A stretch of DNA of 64,000 nucleotides from Petunia secreta (taxonomy: Eukaryota > Streptophyta > Magnoliopsida > Solanales > Solanaceae): NCBI GenBank assembly GCA_029990175.1, contig JARKIP010000033.1, positions 15,421,001-15,485,000 of the forward strand. Direction: 5' to 3'. This document shows positions 32,084 through 43,744 of this stretch, one piece after another. The position numbers and the translations under genes are program-made. The notes under the pieces are model-generated. The model had not been told where the DNA came from, made no database searches, and was given only the letters and a program-made list of their open reading frames with translations. The stretch's first letter is position 1. The number at the start of each line of letters is the position of its first letter.

Positions 32084-33317
32084 AATTAGTGAAAACTAGA
32101 ATCTCCGGCTTTGAAAAATTGTCGCACGTTTTAATTTATTAAATATCTGATTGTTATATGTTTGCCGTTATCACATGGAAAGTTGAATGTTACCGCTTTG
32201 ATTTTGTTGAACTGTATATAAACTGTCTTCTCCGCGTACACCTCTGAGTCTCTGGAACACTTCCACACATGCACTTACCAGATTGCCTGCGGCATCTGGG
32301 ACTTCTTACTAAATTGCCCATGATTTAGGAGGAAGACGTGACGGGGTTTTAGGCCGGACACACTGTCTCCGGATGGCCCTGATGCGCTTTCCGCCCGGTT
32401 TGTCCACCGGGTTTTCAGCCAGTCTAGACACTGAGTCAGTTGTGTCACCTAGAGTTAAACCTTTAGGCCCAATTATCTGCATCATATCCGACTTAATGAG
32501 GTGTGATACACCAGTATTGCACTTGTCTAGGTTGACTACCTTTTGTCTAAACGGGACCCACTTCCTGGGAAAGATTTGTCTAAAAGGCATTCTATGTGTT
32601 GCGTGCGACTAGGAAAGGTTGTTATGCTGACCAAATTGGAGAGAGACGGATTTCAAAAGAAAAAGAGAAAAAAAAAAATGAAAGGAAAAGTGAGGAAGCA
32701 GGGTGAATTTTATGTTTTAAATGTAAATGTCTTGTTATTTTTATAAATTGAGTCATACTGCTGTAATGGCAAATTTTTTGTAAAAGCGCCAGTGTTGGCC
32801 GTCTTTTGTAGATGTCAGTTTGGTGTCGTTATAACGACTAAAATTTTACCAAAAAAAAAAAAAATACATACTTAGTAGTTAGAAAGTCGAAAAATTTTGG
32901 TGTCAGTTTTCACGTCGTTATAATTGCGAATTTTTTGAAAAAGGCTCGTATATCGATCTCGGAAGTTTTTGGGATCCAGTTTTTCACGTTGTTATGCCGG
33001 CGAATTTTTTATAAAAATACTGTAGTGTCGTCACTGGAATGAATTTTTTGTTTTGATGTCAATGTGGCGTCGTTGTAACGTCGAGTTACATCTAAATACC
33101 AATGTTGGTAATTTCCTGGAATCAGTCCTGATGCCGTTATGATGGCAAAATTTTTCAATTCTCTTAGGGTCAACTTTACGTCATTACAATGACAAAAGTT
33201 TTGTTGAAAATTGGAGTTTCGAATTAGCAGTTTAGGCATTTGTTTTGCTTTGTCTGTCAGTTGTTTTAAGTTGTTCTCAGGCTTTCTAACATTTGACACA
33301 TTTTTTCATTAGGAACA
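32084..33317 (+). other. Untranslated leader of Ogre A with iterated palindromes
   Basis: No gene. A GC-richer conserved block (about 32280-32620) is almost identical in element B. From 32755 to 33205 come eight spaced copies of a motif of the form (G/C)TCGTTATAACG(A/G)C followed by AATTTTT, the clearest being the perfect palindrome GTCGTTATAACGAC at 32825-32838. Open frames on both strands of the GC block are not believable genes. Confidence 0.75.
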
Positions 33318-35206
33318 ATGGCTGCATCATCTTCTAGGCAGGCCAAGAGAAAATACCCTGCTGATGCCATTCCACCCTCTATCATGATGACTGATGGCCC
33401 ACCCAAATCAGATAAATCTCTGAAATCTTGGTGGGACACAATGAGTAAAATGCAGAAAGACTTAGTCCAGGAAAAGATTGGTTTTCTGACTGACCTTGTG
33501 ACTAAACCTATTGTCCCACGTCGAGACTTGATCAGTGCACTAGTTGGGTTTTGGAACCCAAACCAAAATACCTTCTGTTTTAAGGGGTTTGAGATGACGC
33601 CGACCCTCGAGGAGATAGCTGGGCTTCTTAAGCTGGATTTTGAGAAAAAGAATATGATTGCTCCGAAGAAGGTTAATGAGAGTGATTTTTTCAGTAATAT
33701 CAAGGTACGAACAGACCTCTCAATCGCTAGTGTTCGTCAAGGCTGGATTTCATTTGATTACCTTTATGATCGTTTTGGGGCCGATAATGGTTTTAAGAAG
33801 TATGGATTTGAGTTCCATGACAAGCTGAAATATGAAGATTGGGTACAACTTTGTCCTAAGGTCTTTGTGTTCGCTTTGTTAGGGTTGTTGGTTTTCCCAC
33901 TACCGGATAGAGCGATATCTATTAAGGTCAGTTGGACCATGGCAGCTTTATATGGTGGAGCACCAGACGCCACTATCATCCCGACGATTCTGGATAGTAT
34001 ATTTCATGCTTTGACTCGATGCCACAAGGGAGAAAGCGGTTTCTTTGAGGGGTGTAACCTTCTATTACAGGTCTGGTTCTTAGAGCATGTAGGCCTTGCC
34101 CACCTCGTAATATTCTTAGGTGTTGTGACATCAATTATCTTGGATACTATTTCGAACACATCGAGAAGTATAAATTCCCAGAAAATGAGCCAGATTGGAG
34201 GTCTTTCTTGAACTCTCTCACGCCGGACAAGATTTTGTGGCAGTGTAGCTAGTTTCCTAAGAGGGAGGTTGTACACAGATGTGTGGACCGTCCTTTTCTC
34301 GTTCTGATGGGTTTGACAGCATCCCAGCCTTATGTTCCTCTGCGTGTACTTAGGCAGTTGGGTCGAAAGCAGGAGATCCCAATAGTTGAGGACATGAGTG
34401 CATATGTCTCAGACTATCCTCTCAACCCAGCTACTCTTAGAGGTGAGATCTTGCGCTTGTGGGATACTAGGAGGCGCCTCGCAGAAAACACACAGGTTCA
34501 GGATGGACTTAAGGGGGAGGTCGTTCGGGAGTACAAGTTTTGGTATTACCACCAGCCCATACCCAGAGAGATGCCCGCGAGGTCAAGAGCAGGCATGGTT
34601 GACACTGAGGCCAGGTTGGATATGCAGGTTCAGCTTGCTAGGCACGAGATTGGGAAGGAATACCGTGCTACCATACAAAGCTTAATTGCAGAGAGGGATG
34701 CCGCCAGAGCTGCTCAGTCAGAGAGTGAGGGTTTCGCGCATCAGCACCTAGACATAGTCAGACGACTCCGTGTCATGCACTCACAGGCATTGACAGAGCG
34801 GGATGCCGACAGGGCAGCTTTGTTGGAAAGCAGGAGAAGGGAGGATTATCATCGCCAGGATGCCATAGATTCTCGAGCTCGACTTGACAGGGCATTAGAT
34901 CTGGGTGAGCAGCTCAGAGGGCTAGCACAGGACCGACTTCAGGATATACAGACTGCAGGACAGACCATCAGTGTAGCTTATCGGCAGGTTTATGACTCTG
35001 CTACGTATGTTGCACGGTCCATCGGTGACTGTAAGAGGCTGCCCGCGGAGGACATACTCCCACATGTGCTTCCTTTCGTCACTAGAGTTGCAGCAGATTT
35101 GAATGGATTGTGTCGTACCTTAGTAGAAGGCCCGCCAGTAGATCCCGAAGAGCCATTCGAGTTCGACCCAGAAGAGCCAGCTGACTTTGTGCCCCAATCA
35201 CCGTAG
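33318..35206 (+). pseudogene. Ogre ORF1 (plant-mobile-domain-like protein), element A
   Basis: Starts at ATG 33318 (MAASSS) and would code for about 630 residues. The N-terminal 300 residues (PRRDLISALVGFWNP, FEMTPTLEEIAGLL, KVSWTMAALYGG, LTRCHKGE) resemble the plant-mobile-domain/DUF7745-like proteins found in Ogre ORF1. The C-terminal half is a long charged helix (RDAARAAQSESE, ERDADRAALLESRRRE) ending in an acidic EEPFEFDPEEPADF tail. Compared with B, one base is lost near 34090 (frameshift) and a Trp codon has become TAG at 34250. ORF1's role is unknown even in intact Ogres. Confidence 0.75.
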
Positions 35207-35756
35207 TAGATACATCAGGCCAAGATGATGCAGATTATTGCTTTTTGTCATTTCTTTTACATCTTGGCTTTGTTATACTTTATGTCGCTTTTGAATTTGG
35301 CATGTTGTAATTTATTTTCACTTTTTTCAGTCATTTGTACGTTTCTTTTGGTCGTGCTCCGGAAGCACCGTATGTACTCTTTCTTTTTAAGTAATGAAAA
35401 TATTTTGCTTATTTTTATGTGTCAATTCATTTCACCCTATAGCCTCACTTGAAAAAAAAATACAAAAAAAAAAAAAAGAAAAAAGAGAAAAAAAAGAAGA
35501 AGAAAAGAAATCAAATAATACACTTGGGGATCTAATCTAAACCAATTCGGGATGACGCATAACGACCTTAGGCATTGTTTAGGTCGACGAGCAAATTCAT
35601 GTTCCATGCTATCTTGTTGCACTAACGTGTTTTGATTTGAATAGAGCTTGAGCAACTGCCGTGCTGGCCCCACATTCCTATTCCACCAGAATCAAGGGAC
35701 CACTGCCTGTTCCAGAAGTGGTTGAAGCACCTCTTCAGGAAAACACTCCAACAACG
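35207..35756 (+). other. Spacer between ORF1 and gag of Ogre A
   Basis: Non-coding, nearly identical in B. It includes an A-rich purine tract (35452-35512) and, just before gag, CACTAAC followed by TTTTGATTTGAATAG, which looks like a plant branch point and 3' splice site (35616-35645). Confidence 0.6.
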
Positions 35757-38700
35757 ATGGCCGAAGAAACTGAGAACACCGAGCTGGTTCGCTTGGCTGA
35801 ACATCAGGCTAAGATGGCCGAGGATTTCACGGCCATGAAAGAAATGATGATGCAGCTGGTCCGTAACTTGGCAGCAGTTCAGGCACCTCCTGTTCCGCCA
35901 GGTGCTGCTGGTTTCATGGCGAATACTCAGCCACCAGGGCAAGGGCAATCTACAATGGTAGAAGACCCCCGTTATCCTCCAGGGTTCGGTCCACATCCAG
36001 AAACTGACAACGTAGCTGGACCTTCTACTGTACAACCTGGGGCATAATTCCCACAGCATGGACAACATGGCCAAGCCCAAGCTCCTGCCGCAACATTCAC
36101 CGTTCCCGCAGGACACACCTTGCAAAGATCGAACAGTGACCCACAGTTGAGGGCCCATGATCAACAATTTGACCAAGCTCAGGGTAATATCTTCCGCCAA
36201 AATGAGTCGTTTGATCAGGGACACCACCCAGAGTTTCATGCTGATATCGAGAGGCTGGGAAAAACGAAAGAGAACGACTTTGCTCGGAAATTGAAGAGTT
36301 TGGAGCAAACTGTGAAAAGCATACAAGGGCAAGAGGGTAAAACCAATATCTCGTACAAAGACATGTGCTTGTTCCCCCATGTGCCGTTGCCTGAAGGTTT
36401 TTTTGTGCCCAAATTTGATCCGTACACCGGACAAAGTGATCCAAGGATCCATGTGAAGATATACCTTAACAAAATGAGGGGTATTGAGAAGGATGAATTA
36501 TTGATGGCATACTTTGCGGACAGTTTGGGAGGACCGGCAACAGAATGGTTTGTGCAACAAGATGTTTCGAAGTGGGTCACCTTTGATGACATGGCCAGCG
36601 CTTTCCTGAACCATTATGGCTACAAAATGGAGGCTGCTCCTGATCGTTCTTCTTTGAAGATGATCACAAAGAAACCAGGTGAAAGTTTTAGAGAGTATGC
36701 CTACAGGCGGCGTGAACAGGCGGCGCGTGTGAGCCCTTTGATCCCAAATGATAAGATGGTTGAAGAATTTGTCGAAGTGCTTGACGAAACATACTACCAA
36801 GCGATGGCCTCTGCCCTAGGGAAGCAATTCAGTGAAGCGGTAAAAATTGGGGAGATGATTGAGAGAGGAATCAAAGCAGGCAAGATTGTTAGACAAACAG
36901 CTTTGAGAGCCACGACCCAAGCGTTGCAATCAGGGTCAGGTACTTTTGGGAAGAAGAAAGAAAAGAAAGATGAAGTGGCAATGGTTGGTCCTGGACCGAG
37001 AAAAAATGATGGAAGATACAACGACCGTCAAGGGTACATTCAGACACCCCCGCCACAACAATTCTATCCAACTCATGGCCAACAATTTGCCATGCCGCAG
37101 TTCTCATTCCCTGTAAATGCAACATCTTATGCTCAGTCGCTATCTGGTCCACAATGGTGTGCACCCCCTGCTCCAGTCCAATATAACAATCAACAAGCAC
37201 ATACTCAATTCCAGGCTCACCAGGAGATGCCTTATCGACCACGAGGTCCACAGGGTTTTCGTCCAAACATGCAACAGAGAAACATGCATCAAGAGAAAAG
37301 GCAGTTCACCCCACTGGGGGAAACTTACACTAATTTTTTTGAAAAGTTGCAACAAGCCAATCTGTTGAAGCCAATCCCGGGAAAAGTGAACCCCAATGGA
37401 AGAGTTGATCATTCACGCCATTGTGCGTTTCATTCTGGAGCACCTGGACACGACACAGAATCATGCTGGGAACTCAAAAGGGTAATCTAGGCAATGATAG
37501 ACAATAATCAGATAAAAGTCGTGGGGGATAAAACACAAAATGTGAATCAAAATCCCTTACCAGCTCATGATGTTCAAAACAACGTACCCATGGTAGGGAT
37601 GATATGCATAGAAGAGGACATGAAAGGGAAAGTCACCAAGCAGATCGTGGCAGTTGGTCCCTCACCAGGCATCAAATCCCGTGAGCCATTTATTGTTGTA
37701 ATCGAGGGAAAGTCGAGTGTGTCTGTTGTCAACAAAGCAAAGCAAGATGCAGCTGTTGAGCCAAGTTTCATAATTCCGGCTGCAAAGTAGGAAAAAGTTC
37801 ATGATAATGCACCAGCATTTCTTGTGCAAGGGCCATCATGCCTGAAAACTCCGGTCTTCGAGGTTAAGGCAAAGAAGTATGAACCGGTTATCATCACTCA
37901 GGCAGCTCAACTCCCTATCAAAAGTACAAAGGCTGTTCCTTGGAACTACAACAAGACAATCATGTCTTACAACGGGAAGGAAATCATGGAGGTTGTTGCA
38001 GATATAAATGGTCTAACTCGGTCCGGGAGATGTTTTACATCGAAAGAATTGAGAAAGGCAAAGCAAGGTCGAGAAGACCAAGGTCCCATCAAAGAGCCGG
38101 TGTCTGAGAAAGAAGCTGAAGAATTTTTGAAGAAAATGAGATCGACAGATTATTCTATCGTCGAGCAATTGAGAAAGACTCCAGCTCAGATACCACATTT
38201 GTCTCTACTTATGAACTCTGAAGCACATCGCAATGCACTGTTGAAAATATTGAATGAGACCTAGATTCCTGAACAAACTACTGTGGCTAATCTGGAAGCA
38301 CTTGCTGGCAGAGTATTTGAGACTAATCGTGTGATGTTCACCGATGAGGAGCTGCCAGCAGAAGGAACCGGTCATAATCGAGCGCTTCATGTCTCAGTTA
38401 AGTGTGAAGACTCCTATGTCACACGTGTTCTAGTAGATGGTGGTGCGGGATTGAACATTTGCCCACTGTCTACATTGAAGAGTCTAAGGGTGGATATGAG
38501 CAAAATCAGGGCAAGTTCCTCTACTGTTCGTGCTTTTGATGGTGGAGTTCGAGAATCTTTGGGCATCATCAATCTTGAGTTAACCATTGGGCCCGCTACC
38601 TTCAGCATTGAGTTTCAAGTCATGGAGACGGATGCATCACACAATCTGTTACTGGGCCGACCATGGATTCACATGGCTTGTGCTGTGCCCTCCACAGTTC

Positions 38701-39335
38701 ATCAGGTGGTCAAGTTTACTTGCGATAATCAAGCTGTCGTGGTTTATGGAGAGGATGACTCACAATTTAACAATAGCCTAGACGTACCAGCCCTTGAAGC
38801 CGTCACTACACGCCCGACCATCATGTATCAAACCTCCGATGTGGTGTATGTGGAAAAAGTAACAGAAGGGAAACCTATACCCATCCCAAGAGTGTCAGAG
38901 ACGTCTATAATGATGGCATCTGAAATGTTAAAGCATGGTTTCTAATTTGGAAAGGGTTTGGGAGCATCACTACAAGGCAGGGTAAATCCAGTTTATCCAA
39001 GTGGCGTGCAAGGCACGTGGGGACTAGGGTTCAAGCCAAAGGCAGCTGATCGCAAGCTAGCAAAGAAAAAGAAGTCAGAAGTTTGGTCTCTCCCAAAGCC
39101 AATTCCGTGTCTCGCTCTCTTTTGTGGGATATGTCATGAAACCAAAGGTTGTCGCTACAAATGTCAACACAGTGGAAGACAATCAGGATGCACCATTTGA
39201 TCTAGGTGGTATTTTTGAAATCTGCATGGTACAGTCGGGTGAAGGATCCAGCAATGCTTCAATTCAATACATTGGCCCGGACGTGCACCTGACTAACTGG
39301 AATGCAACTCCCTTCCCCATCAGGAAGGGGTCTTG
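35757..39335 (+). pseudogene. Ogre gag-protease-G-patch, element A
   Basis: First suitable ATG is 35757 (MAEETENTEL). The frame is open from a little upstream but has no ATG there. Gag: coiled-coil start, capsid-like core around 36400-36870 (KFDPYTGQSDPRIHVKIYL, GPATEWFVQQ, ESFREYAYRRREQAARV) and CAFHSGAPGHDTESC knuckle (~37420). Protease: VLVDGGAGLNICPLS (~38430) and NLLLGRPWIH. A G-patch-like stretch (GKGLG...GTWGLGFKPKA) follows at 38946-39050. Broken by TAA 36045, TAG 37488, TAG 37788, TAG 38262, TAA 38943 and a 2-base loss near 39118. Element B has sense codons at all five stops. The exon ends at the intron donor. Confidence 0.85.
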
Positions 39336-39526
39336 GTAGACTGTTGTTTTACAGTTTTGTTTTGAATACACTTGGATATTCTAAGGGTTGTATGCCAAGT
39401 GTATTATTTTGCTCATCTTTCCTTTTATAATTCAAACCCTTTTTCATTAATGAAAGGCCAAGAGCCAAGCTTTCCTTCGATCTCTGTTCATATTCCTAAT
39501 TTTATTCTATTTTTGTTTATCTGTAG
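39336..39526 (+). other. Probable Ogre intron between protease and RT, element A
   Basis: The frame ends in a TAG that is part of a donor (TCTTG/GTAGAC). An acceptor TTTATCTGTAG/TGATAT follows 191 bases later, with a pyrimidine-rich stretch before it. Removing it joins the frame exactly (TG plus T makes a Cys codon) into the RT-containing frame. Ogre elements are known to carry an intron at this point. Confidence 0.75.
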
Positions 39527-40153
39527 TGATATATCTGCTGGTCCTGATATCATGACATGTTCAAGGAACTTATCATCCATCCAGGGACCGCAATCTGATT
39601 TTGGCTCCATAACCATAGTTGAGGTTGAATGTGATGAAGAAAACATTGAGGAATTTGTTAGTGAGATTGAATATGATGGGGAACGGGCTGATTTTGAAAT
39701 AGGCCTGGAAGTTGAACGCCATGAGGGCAAGCCTAAACCCAATTTGGCTGATACAGAGGATGTTAATCTTGGGAGCCCAGATGATGTGAGGGAAACCAAG
39801 ATAAGCATGTATGCCCGACCTGAAGTGAAAAACAATATTCGGAAGGTGCTTTTTGAATATCGAGATGTTTTTGCATGGTCATATGATGAGATGCCGGGTT
39901 TGAGCTCCGAATTGATAGTCCACGAATTGCCAATTCAACCCGGTTTCCCTCCAGTGAGACAAATGCAACGGAAGTTCATAACTGATATGATCAAGAAAAT
40001 CCATGATGAAATAATGAAACAGTTGGATGCGAAAGTAATTTAATCGGTTCAGTACACTACTTGGGTTGCAAATGTTGTTCCGGTTCCTAAGAAAGATGGA
40101 AAAACAAGGATATGTGTCGACTATCGAGATTTGAACAAGGCAAGTCCCAAAGA
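39527..40153 (+). pseudogene. Ogre pol start and RT N-terminus, element A, cut by element B
   Basis: Begins DISAGPDIMTCSRN, an acidic linker, then YRDVFAWSYDEMPGL, HELPIQPGFPPVRQ and, past a TAA at 40041, VANVVPVPKKDGKTRICVDY and NKASPK. It stops where LTR 2 begins after AAAGA (40149-40153). The remaining RT starts at 51190, and roughly 57 codons, including the first catalytic Asp block, are missing from both places. Confidence 0.85.
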
Positions 40154-43100
40154 TGTAATCACCTAATTTTGGCACACAAAATTAAAAAATGCTCAAAATA
40201 GTCGTATTAGATTCTTAGGACGTCTCGTCAAATTTTTCTGGACTTCTAGTGTTTATTCTTAGCTAAATTTGTCTTTAATTGGGATAGAAAATATGAAAAT
40301 TGCCGAAAATTGCTCTAATTGTAATCTATGTTTAATTGTGATATTTAGTGTAGATTATGTGATCTTATGTTGATTAATTTTGTGTGTAGTTCCTTTTAAA
40401 TGGCCAGTTGTAAAAAAATGTGTAGCCCAAAATACAAGCCCGTCAGCCCATGTCATTACCCAATCCCACACCCAACCTATATATACAAAAAAACCCCTCA
40501 TTTCCCATTCTACACCCCCTTTAGCTTCAAAGCTAGCCGAGCCCTTGCCAAAATTTCTCCAGCCGGCCGGAAATCGCCTCCCACGGCGGAGCCACCACTG
40601 CTCCGCCGCCGGCCACCACCTCCGGTGGCCGGAAAAATACAAAAAGTATATCAATCGAAAGGCCTTGACCCCCTATTTCCATTTCTCAACTCGGATTCTT
40701 CAAAATCTAAGCCGTTCGTCGTAGATCGGACTTTGAAAAGCGGGCTTCGACGACTTTTGGCTCTTTCCGGTAAGTTTTTAGGGTTCATTCTTTTCCCCTC
40801 ACCTTTCTCTACCTCTTCCCATACCCCGTTTTCCCAATACCCCGTTTCCTGAATTTCTTTCTTCTCCCTCCCGATTCTCTGTTTCTCTTTTGACTTTTAT
40901 TGCTTTTCTTCTTCTCATTTTTCTTTTTCCATTTCTGTTATGGCGTGAGATGAGGATGAGTTTAGTGTGGGGAGGCTGTGATGATTTATTAGTGGCGTCG
41001 AGGTAGCGATATTGGAGGGGGAGGCTGTTAAGGCTGCTATGGTGATTCTGTGGAGGTGACAAAGCAGTAAAACAGTAGCGAGGCAGCAGAGGGGGCTGTG
41101 ATGTTAAGCTTAGGTATGTTGGGGTTTGCTGAAGCTGTTCCAATATTGATTGGCGTGTGGTGATGATTCTGTGAGGCGAGGCTATGATGTCGAGGCAGCG
41201 AAACATGGGGACTCGCTGCCAGAGCAGCGACAGTACTGTTGCGATGCCCTGTGGTCTGTGACGATGTATTTGTTGGCTTGCCAAGCAACGGAATGGAAAC
41301 AATAGGGGTGCAGTCTTTCTTTGGAAAGGTGTGAACATTAGTTATTCCCTCTACATTGTTTCTGTAGATTTTTCTTTGTTTATGTTAGATGTTGGCTGTT
41401 GAAAACCATTTTTCAGTAAGTAAACATTACTTGTGTGTATCTATGAATGGAAATGATCTGAATCATATATGAAGCTACATTAATTTGCTAGTTAGTTCAG
41501 CTGTGAGGATGAGTTATCTAAATTTGTGTATGTATGCTGGTTTTGTCTCCGTATATAAGGGTCCATAGTGGTAGATTTATTTAAACATGAAACTATGGAA
41601 GCATCCATCCTGTTTAAGCCCTGCTTCAGCGTAAGGATGTATGTCTTAGTTAGTTTGTTTGGTTCTTCATTAAGGGCAAGTGTAATACTTATCCATAAGT
41701 GCAAAGTGTGGTGAGCAAAGGGATGGATTTTAGTGTTTTTGTGGGGTTGACTTTGCTTCCTTATCCAGCTGTTAGAACTCTTAGAAACTGAATTTAAAGT
41801 CTGGTTGCATTTTAGTTTAGTTAGTTTGGGGCTGATTTAGTTAGTCTAGTTTCGTCCTAGACCTTTTGGTTAGTGTGATGAGTGTTTAGTGTCCTTTTAA
41901 AGGACATTTCTTGCATTATTTCAGCCCCTTTTTGGACAGTTTTAGCTGCTGAAATAGTGGCTATAACTGCTGTACCTTTGTTGAAAATTGGGACTAGTAC
42001 ACTCAAGTATAGGGGTGTGGGCTTGTACTTTTGTACAAGTCCACACCCCACCTTTTAGCCCCACATTTGGCTTCAATTTTCAGCATTAAATAGAGGCCTT
42101 TACTCCTCATTTAAGGGACATCTACCTGCTGAAAACATACAACAACCAAGCTGAAATAGCATTAAATTGAGAGCAAAAACAGTGAGTTTTAAAAACTTGA
42201 GATTTAGAACCAAAAAAGCCTTTACTTCATAGGCCTTTTGGAGCATAAATCTTTAAGTTTAGGGGTTTAAATAGGAGTTTTAAAGGGCTGTTTCGGTGCT
42301 GAATTTAGGGGGTGTTGCTGCTGTTTTTGTTTGATTTGTTCTGGTTAAAAGCTTTGTTACAATCTTGGTATTAGCTTGCGCCAAGAAGTTCACTTACTAG
42401 GTAAATATTCCAACTTTTGTATTACATTCTCTTTTGTGTATGAATGACATGTTTAAAGATGCTTAAGAGGTCATTTGAGCTTCATTATATCTGCTTTATT
42501 CCTATAATTTGTTTTGAATAGTACAAAAAAATGCCTATGTTAACAAAGTGCCCTAGGAACCTTCCTAATAATTGATATTCAAGATATGTTCATTATGGGT
42601 TTGTTTGTTCATTTGAAACACTTTGTTAAGACTTGACAGAATTAATTAAACAAAACTTATGATCACTTTGTGCCATAGAAAAGGTTGCAAAAAATATTAT
42701 GTGTGCAAATGTGGGCATATGAGATATGAGTAGGCAAAATAAGGCTGTAAATGCAAATTTTGGGCAGGAAAGGGACGATTAGGAAAAATTATGATATGCC
42801 TTTGTAAACATTCGATTTTTTTGTAAAATTGAAGTTGAGATTTGTGCAAATTTTGGACATCAGTTTATGTATATCCTTGGTATGAAAAAATGCAGAAAAC
42901 GGACTGAGTTTCACTCGCTAAATTGAGCATTGTAAAATTTATATAAAATGGCCTCAATTTTTTATAGAACAGCCACCATTTGAAAACAAAAAATATATAA
43001 ATAGAATGTAACACTTGTTTTTGCAAGTTAAGCTTTAAATCAGCTCATTTTTGCAAAATCTACTAGCGCACTTACTTGATCAACAACGCCCTTTTAATGA

Positions 43101-43723
43101 ACAAGCTCCATTTTGTACAAGTAGACCTACTTTCATAAACAGTCAATTTTTTTGGCCAACAAAAAAAAAATCCATCTTTGGAAAATATCTTTCTTTAATA
43201 AATGGTTCCATTATTTAGTAAAATTAATTTTTTAATTAAATTCTCTTGAAATAAGACCAGTCCTTTGTGAGGTTGGAAATATGTAATACATTTTTATTTA
43301 TCTATTTATTTATTTATTCATTTACTTTGAATGAAAGTATAAATTCATCCAGTCCTTTGTGAGGTTGGATAAGAATAACACTTTTGAATTTTCTGAATCA
43401 AAGTGCAAATTCAAATTAACAGCATTAACATAACAACCATATTTAATAAATTAAAATTGCGACAATAAAGCAACTATGCCCGGCACAGGACTCGAGGGTG
43501 CCTAATACCTTCCCGAGAGTCAACTGAGAACCTTACCCGAATCTCTAAACGAAGACCACTAGACGAGTCAGAGGTGTTCCAAGGTACCTTTTGGTGGCTT
43601 GGCACACCTTAAACTTGTCAAGTGGCGACTCCGAGTTCTCTAAATAATTTCGTACCTTTTCGAACACCAGTCACGAGCCTTTAAATAATAAACAACTCGT
43701 TAATTAATTTTTAGGGCGTGACA
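40154..43723 (+). repeat. 5' LTR of Ogre B (LTR 2)
   Basis: 3570 bases, TGTAATCACC...GGGCGTGACA. Its ends, GC-rich module, hairpin-TATA region (42012-42092; TATA is the weaker ATTAAATAG) and U5 match the A LTRs. About 40980-41800 is largely different from 29250-30250 of LTR 1. U5 has two copies of CAGTCCTTTGTGAGGTTGG (from ~43258 and ~43350), against one in LTR 1. Confidence 0.85.
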
Positions 43724-43726
43724 GCT

Positions 43727-43744
43727 TGGCGACTCCGCTGGGGA
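43727..43744 (+). other. Primer-binding site of Ogre B
   Basis: TGGCGACTCCGCTGGGGA, three bases after the LTR. It is better preserved than A's copy. Confidence 0.75.

Noticed and set aside
33266..33703. Minus-strand 145-residue frame repeated at 44874-45311
   Set aside because: Conserved only because it is opposite ORF1 in both Ogre copies. No domain.
35622..36592. Long minus-strand frames (up to 276 residues) opposite Ogre gag
   Set aside because: Mirror of the coding strand. The plus strand has clear gag domains and the antisense frames have none.
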